In this document: one piece after another, positions 22,916 through 34,158 of the stretch
Numbering within the stretch: the first letter of the stretch is position 1
How the letters are laid out: each line of letters begins with the position of its first letter
NCBI GenBank assembly: GCA_032871835.1
Contig: CM065296.1
Span: forward strand, 14,710,001-14,774,000
Direction of reading: 5' to 3'
Source of the DNA: Dipteronia dyeriana
Lineage: Eukaryota; Streptophyta; Magnoliopsida; Sapindales; Sapindaceae
Length of the DNA stretch: 64,000 bases
Translations under genes and position numbers: made by a program
The notes under the pieces: generated by a model
The model's input: only the letters and a program-made list of their open reading frames with translations
What the model was told of the DNA's origin: nothing
Database searches by the model: none

Positions 22916-24113
22916 CTTGGTTGGATTTGACCCCATTTGAGGAGCTCAAGCTAAGAGAGTGAACTTGGAGGATTTGCTATGTGCAAAAAGTTGATTAATT
23001 TTATGCTCTTTTCAAAATTGCTTCAGACTCTTGGTTGCACATATATGCTTATATATTTTTCTTTAATAAGTGTGCAACATTGCTTTGTTTACAATCCATG
23101 TCATATTTATGTTTAAACATGTATTTTTTGACTAGGAGAATTAATTGGGAAAATACATTTGAATGACCTATAATTTATTTCCATGACATGTGAACTTGCT
23201 TTTAATGACATGCTTTAAAATGATATGCATGAATTGAGTTTGATTGCTTTAATGCAAATATTTTTGAGTGCAAATGAGAAAACTAATCTATAAGGATCTT
23301 GTATCCATGCAATTAATAAGGATTTTATATCCAAATTAGTATTCTCTCTTTTCTTAATGGTGAAACAAGACTACTATCATACGGATAATTCTCCAGAAAA
23401 ATCAAAATGGGTGCAATAGTCGCTCATGTCTTGATTTGCCTTTAAGGATTGATATATTTGCTTTATGTTCAAACTTTTTGAAACTATATCTTGTTTGGTT
23501 ATGACAAAAGGGTACAAATTGTTTTGAATTCTTTTGGAAACCTTTTTGATGTTTGCTTTGCCAAATACCATTTGTTTTGGATTTGAATGCAACATGTCTT
23601 GCTTGAAAAGCATCCTTGTCACACATTTTTATTTAAATAAGACTCCTTGAATCTCTCTCAATTATTTAAGTTGCATAAAGTTTGTGTATATGATTATGCA
23701 ATGTTCTTGTGTGAATAGCTCTCTTTGCTAAAGCAACCCGATAAGGGGAGCACCTTTGCCTATCTCACTTCAAAAAGGGGGAGAAGTCTTGAGAAATATA
23801 GGGGGAGCATTGGTTATACTTTTGAGAGAGAGTAACCCATTTAGGGGGAGCATTGTACATGCATTTTTTTATATTGCTTTATTGAGTGCAATTACTTTTT
23901 ATGTTTGTTCACCTCACATGCACTTGTTCTTGGAAAGTGCTTTCTTGCTATTGTGTATAGTTATGATGATCTACGAAGAGATTGAAGACCTTGAAGACTT
24001 AGATTCTTAGGTATCTCTTTTTGTAACGTAGAATGGACTCTCATGAACAATAGCTAGATTATTTTTTGTTTTGTGTGGATTTATTTGTGAGTGGTTGTTT
24101 TGTCATGAAATAG
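22916..24113 (+). other. 3' internal region of the SIRE-like element
   Basis: No pol or envelope-like domain is recognised. AGGGGGAG-type tracts recur (AAAGGGGGAG near 23774, TAGGGGGAGC near 23800 and 23842), as in the region before the 3' LTR of SIRE/Maximus elements, where they resemble extra polypurine tracts. The 84-codon ORF at 23756 covers them and is probably chance. Confidence 0.6.
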
Positions 24114-24127
24114 CCAAATGGGGAGAT
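24114..24127 (+). other. Polypurine tract of the SIRE-like element
   Basis: CCAAATGGGGAGAT lies directly before the 3' LTR, the expected place for plus-strand priming. Confidence 0.8.
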
Positions 24128-26184
24128 TGTAAGGACCTCAATTTTATGATTGACTTATTTCATGACAAACCACACTACATTAGGGATGATTGTGTAATAG
24201 GTAGCTTAGGTTCTTACTGTCAAGCTTCCAAGCACCTCCATGACTTCAAGAGCAAAAGGTATATTCACTTGACTTTGCCTTTTGAAGATTTTAGGTGCAC
24301 ACACACACCTCATGCATGCTTTGTCGATCTTCCATTTGTGTTGATATTGTTTATATGTGTGCATCTCTTCACAATCACACTTGCACTTCATTTGTAGATT
24401 TAAGTGTGGTATTGTGTTGTGTTTATGCTTGCACGATGGTGTGCTTGTTTTAGCGCATTGAGTGACCATATGAGAAGGTATCATTCTTCTCTTGGTTTGG
24501 TTATATGGAGTAAGGTGACTAGTTTCAAAAGAGTGTGTTTCAATGATTTAAATGTTTTTCAAAACTAACCTTTGTATGGTCTTATGACCATATCTTTTTA
24601 TACAATGATTCAAAATGAGTTTTGAATTTTTTTTGTACAAACTAGATACCCATATCTTTCCAACGGTATATTATTCCTAATATTTTATAACCGTTTGGAT
24701 TGGTTTTGAAATCTCCAAAATGACCATAAAAATAGGGCATCTATGCTATTGTCCGTTTATGACCTTTGGTCACTAAAATGACCATAAATATTTCTACAGA
24801 CATTAAAATCATGTTTGGTAAATTTAAGTAGAAAGAAACCTTCCATACCTTTCCAACCGTATATTATAAGAAAGGTTTGGATATTGTTTGGTCATGTTTT
24901 GGGTCACTTGAAGCTCGAGCTGTTGTGTTGTCTGGCGTGTACCGCGGCCTAGACCGCTTTTGGTGCCATGCATTGCCAGCGACCTAGGTAGGGGTAATGT
25001 CCAGCAGTGCCATGCTGCATAGACCGTGGTCTGGACACTTGCCTAAGATGCGACATGCACAACGGTCGTGACGAAACTTTGTTTCCTTCGTCCAAAATGA
25101 TGTCATTTCACTTGGGCATTATAAATACATCCTAATTCATCTTCTTCATTTAAATGACTCTAAAAAAGAACCCTAGAGTGAGAGAGAGAGTTTCTTGAGA
25201 TAGAAAGCTTCATTAAAGCTTGATTAACTCTCCAAACCCAAAACCCATCTCCATCTTGCATCATTCTTCATCATATGAGCATGGGTGTTCTTGGTTTTAT
25301 GACTAGGTAAGTAAGAACTTTATTGAATATCTTTTATTGTTCTTCTTACTCTAGATTAGGTGTTTATTGCATGATTAAATACATAGACTCTAGTTATTGC
25401 ATATATTTAATAGTCTTGATAACATGATTGGGGTTGTTTGTCGATAGCTTGAATTTAAGACATATTTGCCCTTCTTGCTAAGTCTCTATAGCATTTAGAC
25501 ATTATTGATTAGGTCATATTGATTGCATTTTGATGATTGCATTTAATAACCATGCCATGCTTAATGACAACATACGTTGAAATGGCTTTGTTTGATAACT
25601 AGGATATAATGTTGTATAATTATATCTAGTTAAGTCTTTATGAATATTTATTTAGAGATTGATATCTAGGAATTGTACTTAGTGACATTCTTAAATTCCT
25701 AGATAAGCATTTAGTGTTTTGCCTAGCATTATTTGAATGTTTAAATATTTCATCATATTCACTTAGGTCGTGTTTGACTCTTCATTGAGGTTAAGTCTTG
25801 TGACTAATTGGTTAGTGCACAAGCATGTTGATCAAGAATCACTTTTAAGGCCCGTTGGGTAGAGTGAAAGGGTTAGTAACTGGAGGGTGTGACAAGAGGT
25901 CAACCTAGGTTGTAAACTTTCATTCAATAGTGGATTTGAGGATCGGTTGTCTGGCACACATATCAACCCATGGTTTTTCCCATTTGGAGGGTTTCCACGT
26001 AAATATTGTGAGTTGTTATTATGTTAAGCATACTTGATTTTATTGAATGCTTGTTTATTCGGGGTAATTCGTGTTAATATTGATTAATCGAAAAATCGGT
26101 AATTGATTCGATTAAAAACCTATTCACCCCCCCCCCCCCCCCCCCCTTTAGGTTTATAGACACACACTTTCTAAGGTAATTTCA
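24128..26184 (+). repeat. 3' LTR of the SIRE-like element
   Basis: It starts TGTAAGGACCTCA and ends GGTAATTTCA; 2057 bp. The excess over the 5' LTR is partly an expanded C run (26127-26146). The divergence from the 5' LTR gives the minimum age of the insertion, but I have not computed it. Confidence 0.93.
26127..26146 (+). repeat. Run of 20 C in the SIRE-like 3' LTR
   Basis: The 5' LTR has six C, then TCTAGG, at the same place; here there are 20. This is replication slippage or a sequencing artefact. Confidence 0.85.
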
Positions 26185-26189
26185 GGAAT

Positions 26190-27105
26190 CATTAATTAAA
26201 CTTTTTAATTAATATTTTTTGATTATTAACTCCAGTGTTATTCCACTAAAAACCTGACTCTGCACTCTCTCAACTGCAGATGCTTTTACACAGACCGATA
26301 TAACTCAGTATCCATCGATATAGCTATTACATATGGTGTGATCCTCCACAATAGTTCATAATTACAGTTGGGTCATAATGTTCGTTATACCCCTATAATT
26401 ACATATATTCTTTAAGTACCATTGATTCTCTAATGGACAATAAATCCTATTTCCTCACAGAATTCGTAGAGCGCTCATATTGTCCAATCCTCAAATCAAA
26501 CCTTAAGGGAACTACCATCTACTTCTCATAAGAAGGAGTGGATTCCACTATTGTGTACAAACCTTCCCAGCCACAAGCCAAACCGTAATCCAAACAATAC
26601 GGAGTATATTGATCAGAAAATGCATCTGACCTCACCCATGGTATATCAAAAACCACGATCTAACTTGAAAGAGTCGATAAAACATTCAGGATTAAGATCA
26701 CCCACATATAGCAATCATTAGTTGGTATATATGAATCTCATCGGTAAACGGATCTTAGTAAGATATTCAAATAGATCATGGCCCAGCCCAATATGATCAG
26801 ATCATACAAGGTGTCTCTATTCCCATATCTCATATGACTGATTAAGGAAAGAATCACCGTACATTACGGAATGAACCGCAGCTATAGATTAAACACAAAT
26901 AAAGTACCCAACTTTATTTGCTATCTAAGGAGTCTTTATATTACACGTCTCTTACTGTATCCATCCGTATATGACACTCATATACATAGTTCGAGATTAC
27001 ATCCGACAATTCAGGATGTTAATATGCACAGGATATAAAAAAAACAACAGAACAAGAATGAAATGAACTTTTCACAAATTACATGTTTAGGGCATAAACC
27101 CCAAT
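26190..27105 (-). repeat. 5' LTR of the minus-strand copia, outer half
   Basis: The LTR resumes with CATTAATTAAAC right after the second GGAAT, continuous with 19301. It is colinear with the left LTR up to about 26620 and then continues, unmatched, to about 27105. On the minus strand the end reads ATTGGGGTTTATGCCC, a usual copia LTR start (TGTTGGGG) with the first bases changed. Confidence 0.85.
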
Positions 27106-29030
27106 AGATCTGCCATGACCGGTTGTTTCCCGACTCCAACTATGCCTCAAGGATCCCTCCATCGCCCATAGGATGGTACATCTCCATAACCTTAGCCATG
27201 ATCTCCTTTCAATCCCAATTAGCAATGACAGATAGAATGAAGGGAAGAGGGAGAGCTTCTACGACCTGGTAGGAAGTGTAAAAGTACCCATCGCTTATGA
27301 AAGCATCCACCTGAGCTTACAGCTTGGCCACCTAAGCTTACAGACTTTGGTTTTCGACATCCAGGGCCTTGGCCTCCATTTTTCAGGAATCCCTCTACTT
27401 GGCCCAATGTTTAGATTGGAGGGTGTCCTTGTCGAAGGATCGCTTCAGTCTCTCATGGTCACACTAAAGCTCGGCCAGCTCGGTCTTTGTTTCTCTCCGG
27501 ATGGAGGTCATCTTGCTTGGTCAAGCCCCTCCGATGTTGATAGGGAATAAGAGGAACCTTCGCAACATCTACCTCAAAGTTTTTCGAATATCAAGGAATT
27601 AGAGATGAGGATGGAAGAGCAGATGCATCGGGCACCCTAACCGTGATAGCGACAGAAGTAGCAACAGCAATAGAAGGGACAACTGAAAAAGAAGCAGGAT
27701 CGGTTGTAACAACGATAGAAGTAACAGAGGTCCCCTTACCTCGCACCTTTAGAAGCCCGCAATACAAGGAACACCAACTTAAACCTAAGCTGGGAAGGGG
27801 ACATAGCAAGAGCATGAGAAATCACAGCTGGAGCAGTTGGGGTTTGTCCCCTTTTCTCCGAAGTAGCTGAGGAGATTCCCCGAGATGGTCTGGCAGAATA
27901 GGGAGGATTACAAGCTAGTTGGACTTCACGGGAAGCTGGAGCAACAACAAAAATTGTTAAAACAAAAAAGAAGAGAAAGATGTCATAACCGAGCCAACTA
28001 ATAGAAGGAAGCAAGATGGTTCAGTTTTCTTTTACTTACGGAGAGTGGCATCAGAGATTCACATGTATCGATTCACCCTTCGGGGGTCAAAAGAATCAGC
28101 AGTAGGAAACCTCATATTTAAATTATTACTGGAGATGATGGTCTTCAAGATAGCCTCAGACTCCGCGGGTGGTGAATCCCTATCCCATGAAGGCTTATCA
28201 CTGAAAGTAGTAAGGACCTCGAATTTGCCCGCCGATGTAGATGGAGCTTCTCCAATCACCTCCCACCAGAATCCATTCCTTCTTCCAGACGGAGTCTTTC
28301 TTAGAAGTATCGGGGATGATAAAGTTGAGTTTGTTCTTGGCTTTCACGTAGAATTGACCTCTTGGGCCGTTAGATAGGCTACTAATTTGTAAGAGGTAGA
28401 CTAGTTCCTCCGCTCCGAGCTCCCTAGTGACATTGCTCAACTTGCATTGTTCCTTCCACAGCATATGAAAGCTGATCAGATGTTATTAGAAGCCATGCAT
28501 TAACTGTAGAGAAGCTAGCTATAGGGCACTGAGAGCCCATCAATGGGATGAAGAGGAAGTTGGACCCTGTTCTCGAGAGCCATGACATGGATCAGAAGCA
28601 TGTCTTCGGAAAAAGAGAAGACATTATAGTTCTTGAGAGGAATGGAGACGGAAACACTATTGGGAATGTCATACTTGGACTTCAAATGATCAATTGACTT
28701 CGGGTCAGTGGTAGAATCCAGAATGACTTTGAAGTCATAAGGGAGAAGTTCCTCCGGAAGGGGACCAACAACCATGACTTGACCCCTTCCAGCCGTAGCT
28801 TTCCTGGGTTCCTTATCGGAATCTTTGTTGACCAAGTTCAGAGGGTCATCTGGTTTGTTTGAGAATCCGGTTTCAATAGACACGTTCATGTTCGATTGAT
28901 GACGTAGTGGGTTAGGAGGGGAGTTATCGCTGTCAAAGTCTTTTCGCACTCGTTTTTTGTGGGCGAAACTGAAGATTGGATACTTCTTCGTCCTCTACCA
29001 TGATACAGTATTGCAATTGGATTTTGACAT
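27106..29030 (-). pseudogene. Antisense gene of gypsy element 1, N-terminal part
   Basis: The minus-strand ATG at 29030 begins MSKSNCNTV, matching MSKSDCDSV in the second gypsy copy. Next come LPEELLPYDFKVILDSTTDP (about 28760-28700), QLPLHPIDG (about 28550), GPRGQFYVKAKNKLNFIIP (about 28370-28310) and WKKEWILVGGD (about 28295-28260). These fit the plant domain known as putative gypsy-type transposon (PF04195). The C-terminal part is polar, with FISDGYFYTSYQVVEALPLP at about 27305-27245 and a heptad-like stretch before it. Stops and frameshifts are frequent. The function of the family is not established. Confidence 0.75.
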
Positions 29031-29446
29031 GGTGAAGAAAGATTTTGAGTTAGATGAAAGAGAGATGGAGGCGTTGCTTGAGAAGGCAAAGAAAGAAGAG
29101 ATTTTTTCTTTTAGAAAATTTGAAATTTGGAGAGGAAGAAAGCGTGGAGAAGACAACGAAGCAACCGAGTTTAAATAGGGATGAATGAAGCAGAAGCCTA
29201 TGACGTCGGTGACATGGAAGCAAGATCTTCTGTGAAGATTGCCTTGAATCTTGGGGACTAGCGTAACACAGTCGAATTATTTTGAAAAATGCACCATTCC
29301 TTGATCGCCACGTCTCACTTGCATTTAATGAGAGGATTTCCACTAAGATTCTGGTAACAAAAGGAGGAGGGAAAATTCCTAATTAAAACGGAAAGTCTGA
29401 CTCCAACCTAAACTCAATCACCAGTATTTGAGTCAGAGGTGACTTC
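29031..29446. other. Antisense leader and 3' untranslated end of gypsy element 1
   Basis: On the minus strand this is the promoter and pyrimidine-rich leader of the antisense gene. On the plus strand it runs to the 3' LTR. AGTCAGAGGTGACTTC (29431-29446), directly before the LTR, recurs as AGTCAGAGGGGACTTC before the second copy's LTR and is the likely polypurine tract, though it is not a clean purine run. Confidence 0.6.
29170..29177 (-). promoter_or_regulatory. TATA-like box of the antisense gene, copy 1
   Basis: The minus strand reads CCTATTTAAAC about 140 bp before ATG 29030. From there to the ATG the minus strand is rich in C and T (CTTCTCC, TTTCTTCCTCTCC, CTCTCTTTCATC), like a plant 5' leader. 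The second gypsy copy has the same CCTATTTAAAC before its antisense ATG. Confidence 0.6.
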
Positions 29447-30405
29447 TGTTAATAGCCTAATTTGGTTAGAGCCCAAAGGAAAATTTTCCACTCTTCTTGC
29501 CAAGGTCCAACTCTGAAATTTCTCATCACGTTACCGAGGTTTCCAAGGTCGAGCTACTATATGACCCCGTAGAAGCAAGACGAGGTCGTCACACCCTAGG
29601 AACACCCTAGGAACACCCTAGGTAAAGCTCAACATGATCGGATCAAGCTTCTTAAGTTAACATAAGAAACCAGAGCAAGGTCGATAAGGCAAGACTTAGG
29701 CTTCCCGGGGTCGAAATACCTCGCGACCTCCCCAGAAGCCCGCCACCTTTCCCAATTACATAAAGAGGCCTGTTAGGGTATCAGGTTCATACTATAATGT
29801 CGCTCTGATTCACTGAGGGAAGAATCGGGTCCACCTAAACATGAAAGAAGAAGCTCGCGGAAGCTCCGTTACCACTAAAGGGCACCGGCATAGTCATTTT
29901 AAGCTTCAAAGGGACCTTGAAAGTTTAGGTCAAGCTTCTAACACCAAGACATGAACATTCACCCTTCGAGGTAGTGAATGCCATATTCGGTGACCTCTAT
30001 AATGAATCTTACCAAGGGAGTACACATGATCATTTCCATTCTCCTACCTGTGCTACACACGTGCGGGACAAGTCATCGAATTCAAATAGGAAACAAACTT
30101 ATATCTCTCCAAGATATTCTCTCGAAGGGTTTCTGCCTTGGCCTAAATTCTATTCATAAAACACGACTGCCATTGTTATCTACTTCTCGACAAACGTAAA
30201 ATCGCCACACCTAATGTATCCAAGGGAGATTAATAGTATTTGAGTGATTTTTATACAAGATATGTGATTCATTTTGTCAGCAGTAAATCAATACTATTTT
30301 ACTTCATACATCGTGTTAGTGTTTATCTTCATATCCATTATCTTACGCCTAAACCAGGTACCGAAGGTACTAACCCCGACCGTGACCTCCGAGGTAGTGG
30401 TCTCG
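29447..30405 (+). repeat. 3' LTR of gypsy element 1 (truncated)
   Basis: It starts TGTTAATAGCC and matches the 5' LTR as far as GGTAGTGGTCTCGA. The last 50 bp or so of the LTR are missing. About 200 bp are also deleted after AAGATATT at about 30118, which removes the TATA box. GAACACCCTAG is duplicated near 29601. Confidence 0.88.
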
Positions 30406-31902
30406 AATAGTTGGGCTCAACCTTGGGCAATAAATCATATATCATTCCCATAAATAAATATTCAAGTCTTATACCATAATTAATTAAAAAAACTAATTAT
30501 ATAATTTTATTTTATTTTTACTGAAAAAGATTGAAAGCCACATCTTCTCATAATCTAAACATTTTATATTCATTTTATTGATAAATAATATTTCATCATC
30601 TTTATAATATCTATTAATTAGTTTCACTCTAAAAAATATATATTAATTAGTTATTAATTGTTATAATATAAAATAATATAATTTCTTTTCTTTTCTTTTT
30701 TTCAAAAGAGATGGAGAGTATTTTTCTCATTTCTCGTTTTTTTTTACAAATATTCTTCCATTAATTTATAAATTTAAATTAAACAAAACAACCCTTCATA
30801 AAATTATATCTTGAATTCATAAAATGGTAGCAATAAAGCAAAACAAAGAGAAACCATATCACATCATATATATAAATATATAATTGGGGGATACAACTTT
30901 TTACACAATATTTGACACGATTTGTTAGTCATTAGATGTATTAGATTTGGATGGCTTAAATTTAATAACTTGATTTCTTTTTTTTCTTCCTTCTCATTTA
31001 TCTAACATTAATTTCTTTTCTTTTCTCTCTCATCTCTCATCCCTAATTACAATCTAATTAATATTCTAACCCATAAAAAAAATCTAATTAATATTTCATC
31101 TTCATCTCTATTTCCTTTTTTTCCCCTTTTCTATCATGATATATATATCATTGCATATGTAAATCAGTTAAAACAAGAGAAAAAAGAATCTCATGTCAAT
31201 ATTTCACCCTGTTAAGTTCAATGATAGTTACTTTATCTTGGTAACCTGTATAATTCTATTTATAATGATATTTTATTGTTCTTACTGACATGGTTAACAA
31301 GTTATATATTCTTAACTCAACTAATCAGAAATTAGCTTACAATGCAAGACTTGTGGGCATTGCAAAATTATTGAGGAACATATGGGTTCCCTAGAACTAG
31401 ATAAATCTAAAATTACCTTGTTTTCACTCTTAAAATGAAATGTCCTCTCTATATTTGTGAAATAATTAATTGAAATTAGTATATCATTCAAAAATTCAAA
31501 ATATTGCATTACTATTAGATTTATTTTCTTCTGAGAAAACATTACTTTTAAGAATTGAAAGCAAACACATAAAGAAAATTGATGATACACAAATATATTA
31601 ATTGGAGATGTGCAGTATTTTAAAGAGGAGAAAAATGTGATTACGAGGGAGATAGAAAATTAACAAGGAAGAGGAAAAAAGAGTAAAAAAAGAGCAAGAT
31701 GAAATGTTAATTTGATTTTAATTAGGTAAGGGAATATATGAGAGAGGGGAGAGAAAATAAAAGAAATTAATATTAGATAAAGGAGAAGAAAAAAAAAGAA
31801 ATCAATTTATTAAATCTAAACCGTACAAATCTTATAGATTCAATGACTGAAAAATCGTGTCAAAATTTGTATTAAAAATTATGTCCTCCAATCTCTCCCG
31901 TG

Positions 31903-31933
<31 letters not shown>

Positions 31934-32070
31934 AATGTATTGACTTTCCTTTTATAGTGTGGTGACTGTCAATATATATATAAAATCAACGAATTATATA
32001 AATCAAAGAATTCTTAGCATTCAACTGTTAGAACATTCATTAGACTACTTTTCCCATTAAAATAATAACA
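30404..32070. repeat. Downstream flank, copy B of the duplicated segment
   Basis: It starts in GAATAG at the truncated LTR end and aligns in order with 651-1663. It lacks the MITE of copy A and contains the long-TIR element 30883-31892 plus about 100 bp of TA-rich sequence after it. The alignment ends near CATTAGACTACTTTTCCCATTAAAA (32038-32062), the position where the gypsy LTR is inserted in copy A. Confidence 0.8.
30883..31892. mobile_element. Non-autonomous element with about 250-bp terminal inverted repeats
   Basis: The left end (30883 onward, ATTGGGGGATACAACTTTTT) and the reverse complement of the right end (from 31892, ATTGGAGGACATAATTTTTA) stay alignable inwards for roughly 250 bp. 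Shared stretches include TTTGACACGATTT, TAATTTCTTTT, TCTCTCAT and ATATTTCATCTT or AACATTTCATCTT. The middle 500 bp is unrelated and without a convincing gene. TIRs of this length suggest a Mutator-like or foldback element. No 9-bp target duplication is seen in the TA-rich flanks. Copy A of the flank lacks it. Confidence 0.8.
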
Positions 32071-33449
32071 ATAAATATTTGTTTAACATTGAAATCGAAA
32101 TTGAAAGTCATTATGTGCTACTTTTATCGGACCTCCAAGTTTTTTAAAGGCAATTGCTTTGGAGACATGAGAAGTCCTTCAACGCAATCACCACCAATAA
32201 CTTTACTTTTTTCATCCCTGCAATGTGATGAACAAACAATATTTAACTGTTTCGAATAAGAAGAAGAAGAATTTAGCATATGTATATAATGAATCAAATT
32301 TGGGTAAAACCTTAAAAATATCAACAAATAACATAGTATTTCCAATTTCAACTTACAATGAAGTCAAAGTTGTAACTCGAACACCACAATGGATAACTCG
32401 AACACCACAATGGATATCTACTTGAAAATCTAATTCAACCGATGTTTAAATTCCATGTTTCAAGTTTTTCTGGCCAAAATAAACACGATAAAGAAACCAA
32501 AATACGTCACAACAATAATCAATCCAAAAGTTTTTTTTTTTTTAACTTCTAAAGTGTTTGAATCCAAAAACAAATAGAGATGCTTCGTTTTGATAAGAAA
32601 AATGGTACATGTGAATGGTTTACGAATTATTGAATCGTCGTGAATTAAACAGAAAAGAAATAAACGAAAACTAAGATTAAAATTATTCAACAAAATAATA
32701 AAATTTAAATATTAAAAAAGGCGTAGAAATAATTTTCTCACCACCTAAACATTTTATCATCACCCCAATGCAATCCGATTCCCCTATCTTTTGGGTGTTT
32801 TGGGTTTGTATGCAAGTGAGAGCCAATGGAATGAGTTGGAGAAAATATGAGATTTTTTATTAGTATTTATGGATAAAATTGAAGGAGATGAGAGGCTTTT
32901 GAATAAATATTGTGATTGACATATTGTGATTATGTGGTTTAATTGTCTAAATTTTAAGTTTGATTTAAAAGGGAATACGATGAGATTACGGTGTTAAATT
33001 ATTAATCATGATAATAACCACTAAGAGAGCAATATCGCATGAATATTTAAAAAAGATTATGACGGGTTTTTGGTATATTGATCATGATAATTATAACCAT
33101 TAAGAGACAAATAATCATGATAATAGCCATTTAGAGTCCAATAATGTCACTTTCTCGTGAAATGTAGATATTTTTATTAAATGTATAATAAAGTATTTTA
33201 AGATGTAACTTAAAATATCATCAAAAAACAATTATTGTATGATTATCGGTTGCAAAAATAGATGGCGATTATAGGAGATGAAAAGAACCTTTTTTTTATT
33301 ATATGATATATAATTAATTAAGAGGAATTTATAAAAGTAGTCAAATTAAGAAATAGATTATTGTTTTTAATAAAAAAAAATTAAATTACTGTTTTTAGCT
33401 GAATGTAAGTTTTAAAGTCTAAAATACCCTTTTCTTAAAATAAAAGACC
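32071..33449. other. AT-rich intergenic DNA
   Basis: No gene is seen. A perfect 21-bp tandem duplication, starting AACTCGAACACC, lies at 32374-32415. ATAATCATGATAATAACCA-like phrases recur at about 33000, 33078 and 33110, perhaps a decayed repeat. Confidence 0.6.
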
Positions 33450-34146
33450 AATTTTGTGTATGAAATATTCTATGTATGTAATTTTAGGTATGAAATATCC
33501 TATGTATTTCATGTTAGACATGAAATATCATATGTATGTCACATAGGGTATGAAATATCCTATTTATGCAGTATTTCATATAAGACATGAAATATTTCAT
33601 ATATATCATGTTGTGCATGAAAATTTCATGTATGTCATGTTGAGTATGAAATATCCTATGTATGTCATGTTGGGTATGAAACATCCTCTTTATGCAGTAT
33701 TTCATGGCATGAAATATTTCATGGCATGAAATATTTCATGGCATGAAATATTTCATGTGTATCATGTTGTTCATGAAATATTCTATGTATGTCATGTTGG
33801 GTATGAAATATCCAATTTATACAGTATTTCATATAAAGAATGAAATATCTCATATATCATGTTGTGCATGAAATATCCCATGTATATCATGTTGAGTATG
33901 AAATATCCTATATATGTCATGTTGGATATGAAGCATCCTCTTTATGCAGTATTTCATGCAAGACATGAAATATCTCATGTATACCATTTTTGTTCATGAA
34001 ATATCATATTTTTGTCATGTTGGGCTAGAAATATCTAATGTATGTCATGTTGGGTATGAAATATCCTATTTATGCAGTATTTCATATAAGATATGAAATA
34101 TCCTATGTATATAATGTTAAGTATGAAATATCCTATATCATGTTGG
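33450..34146. repeat. Satellite array of GAAATATCC monomers with about 126-bp higher order
   Basis: The basic unit of about 30 bp contains TATGAAATATCC and TATGTCATGTTGGG. Every fourth unit or so carries the variant TTTATGCAGTATTTCAT, at 33569, 33695, 33822, 33957 and 34075, so a higher-order period of 118-135 bp is visible. Within the second copy GGCATGAAATATTTCAT is repeated three times. Many units contain the palindrome ATGAAATATTTCAT. The array is split by the LINE at 34159 and ends soon after 35316. Confidence 0.88.
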
Positions 34147-34158
34147 ACATGAATGTAA

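Larger units (their letters stand above)
19302..26184 (+). mobile_element. SIRE-like copia derivative with gag but no pol
   Basis: Two direct LTRs (19302-21330 and 24128-26184) enclose 2797 bp and are bounded by the perfect duplication GGAAT (19297-19301 and 26185-26189). A primer site and a polypurine tract are both in place. The interior encodes a SIRE/Maximus-type Gag with coiled coil and CCHC knuckle, but protease, integrase, RT and RNase H are absent. Structurally it is a clean insertion, and it is the youngest layer of the nest. To move it would have needed pol proteins from a complete relative. Confidence 0.93.
11840..27105 (-). mobile_element. Ty1/copia retrotransposon, minus strand, in gypsy element 1
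   Basis: On the minus strand the order is 5' LTR (27105 down to 18195, split by another element), primer site, leader, gag, protease, integrase, RT, then a truncated 3' LTR (13386-11840). INT before RT is the copia order. The left flank ends AAGAT (11835-11839) and the right flank begins TAGAT (27105-27109), a 4-of-5 match for a target duplication, and both flanks are the gypsy antisense gene. RNase H and the first part of the 3' LTR are deleted. Without the insert at 19302-26184 the element is about 8.4 kb. Confidence 0.88.
1664..30405 (+). mobile_element. Ty3/gypsy retrotransposon, Tat-type, with nested insertions
   Basis: The order is 5' LTR (1664-2861), gag, protease, RT, RNase H, a second RNase H, integrase, 97-bp tandem repeats, antisense gene, 3' LTR (29447-30405). 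The order PR-RT-RH-INT is that of Ty3/gypsy, and the second RNase H plus the antisense 3' gene point to the Tat lineage. Removing the solo LTR (1.9 kb) and the copia with its own insert (15.3 kb) leaves about 11.6 kb, a usual length for the group. Every gene has stops, frameshifts or deletions, so the copy is dead. The 3' LTR is truncated, so the element has no right target duplication; the five bases before the left end are AAAAC. Confidence 0.9.

Noticed and set aside
27591..28014. Plus-strand and overlapping minus-strand ORFs at 27643 and 27736 as separate genes
   Set aside because: They fall within the decayed linker of the antisense gene; neither has a recognisable domain.
33450..34146. 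Array of similar short units that might look like a CRISPR array
   Set aside because: Units are contiguous and diverged, without unique spacers; the context is plant nuclear DNA. It is a satellite.
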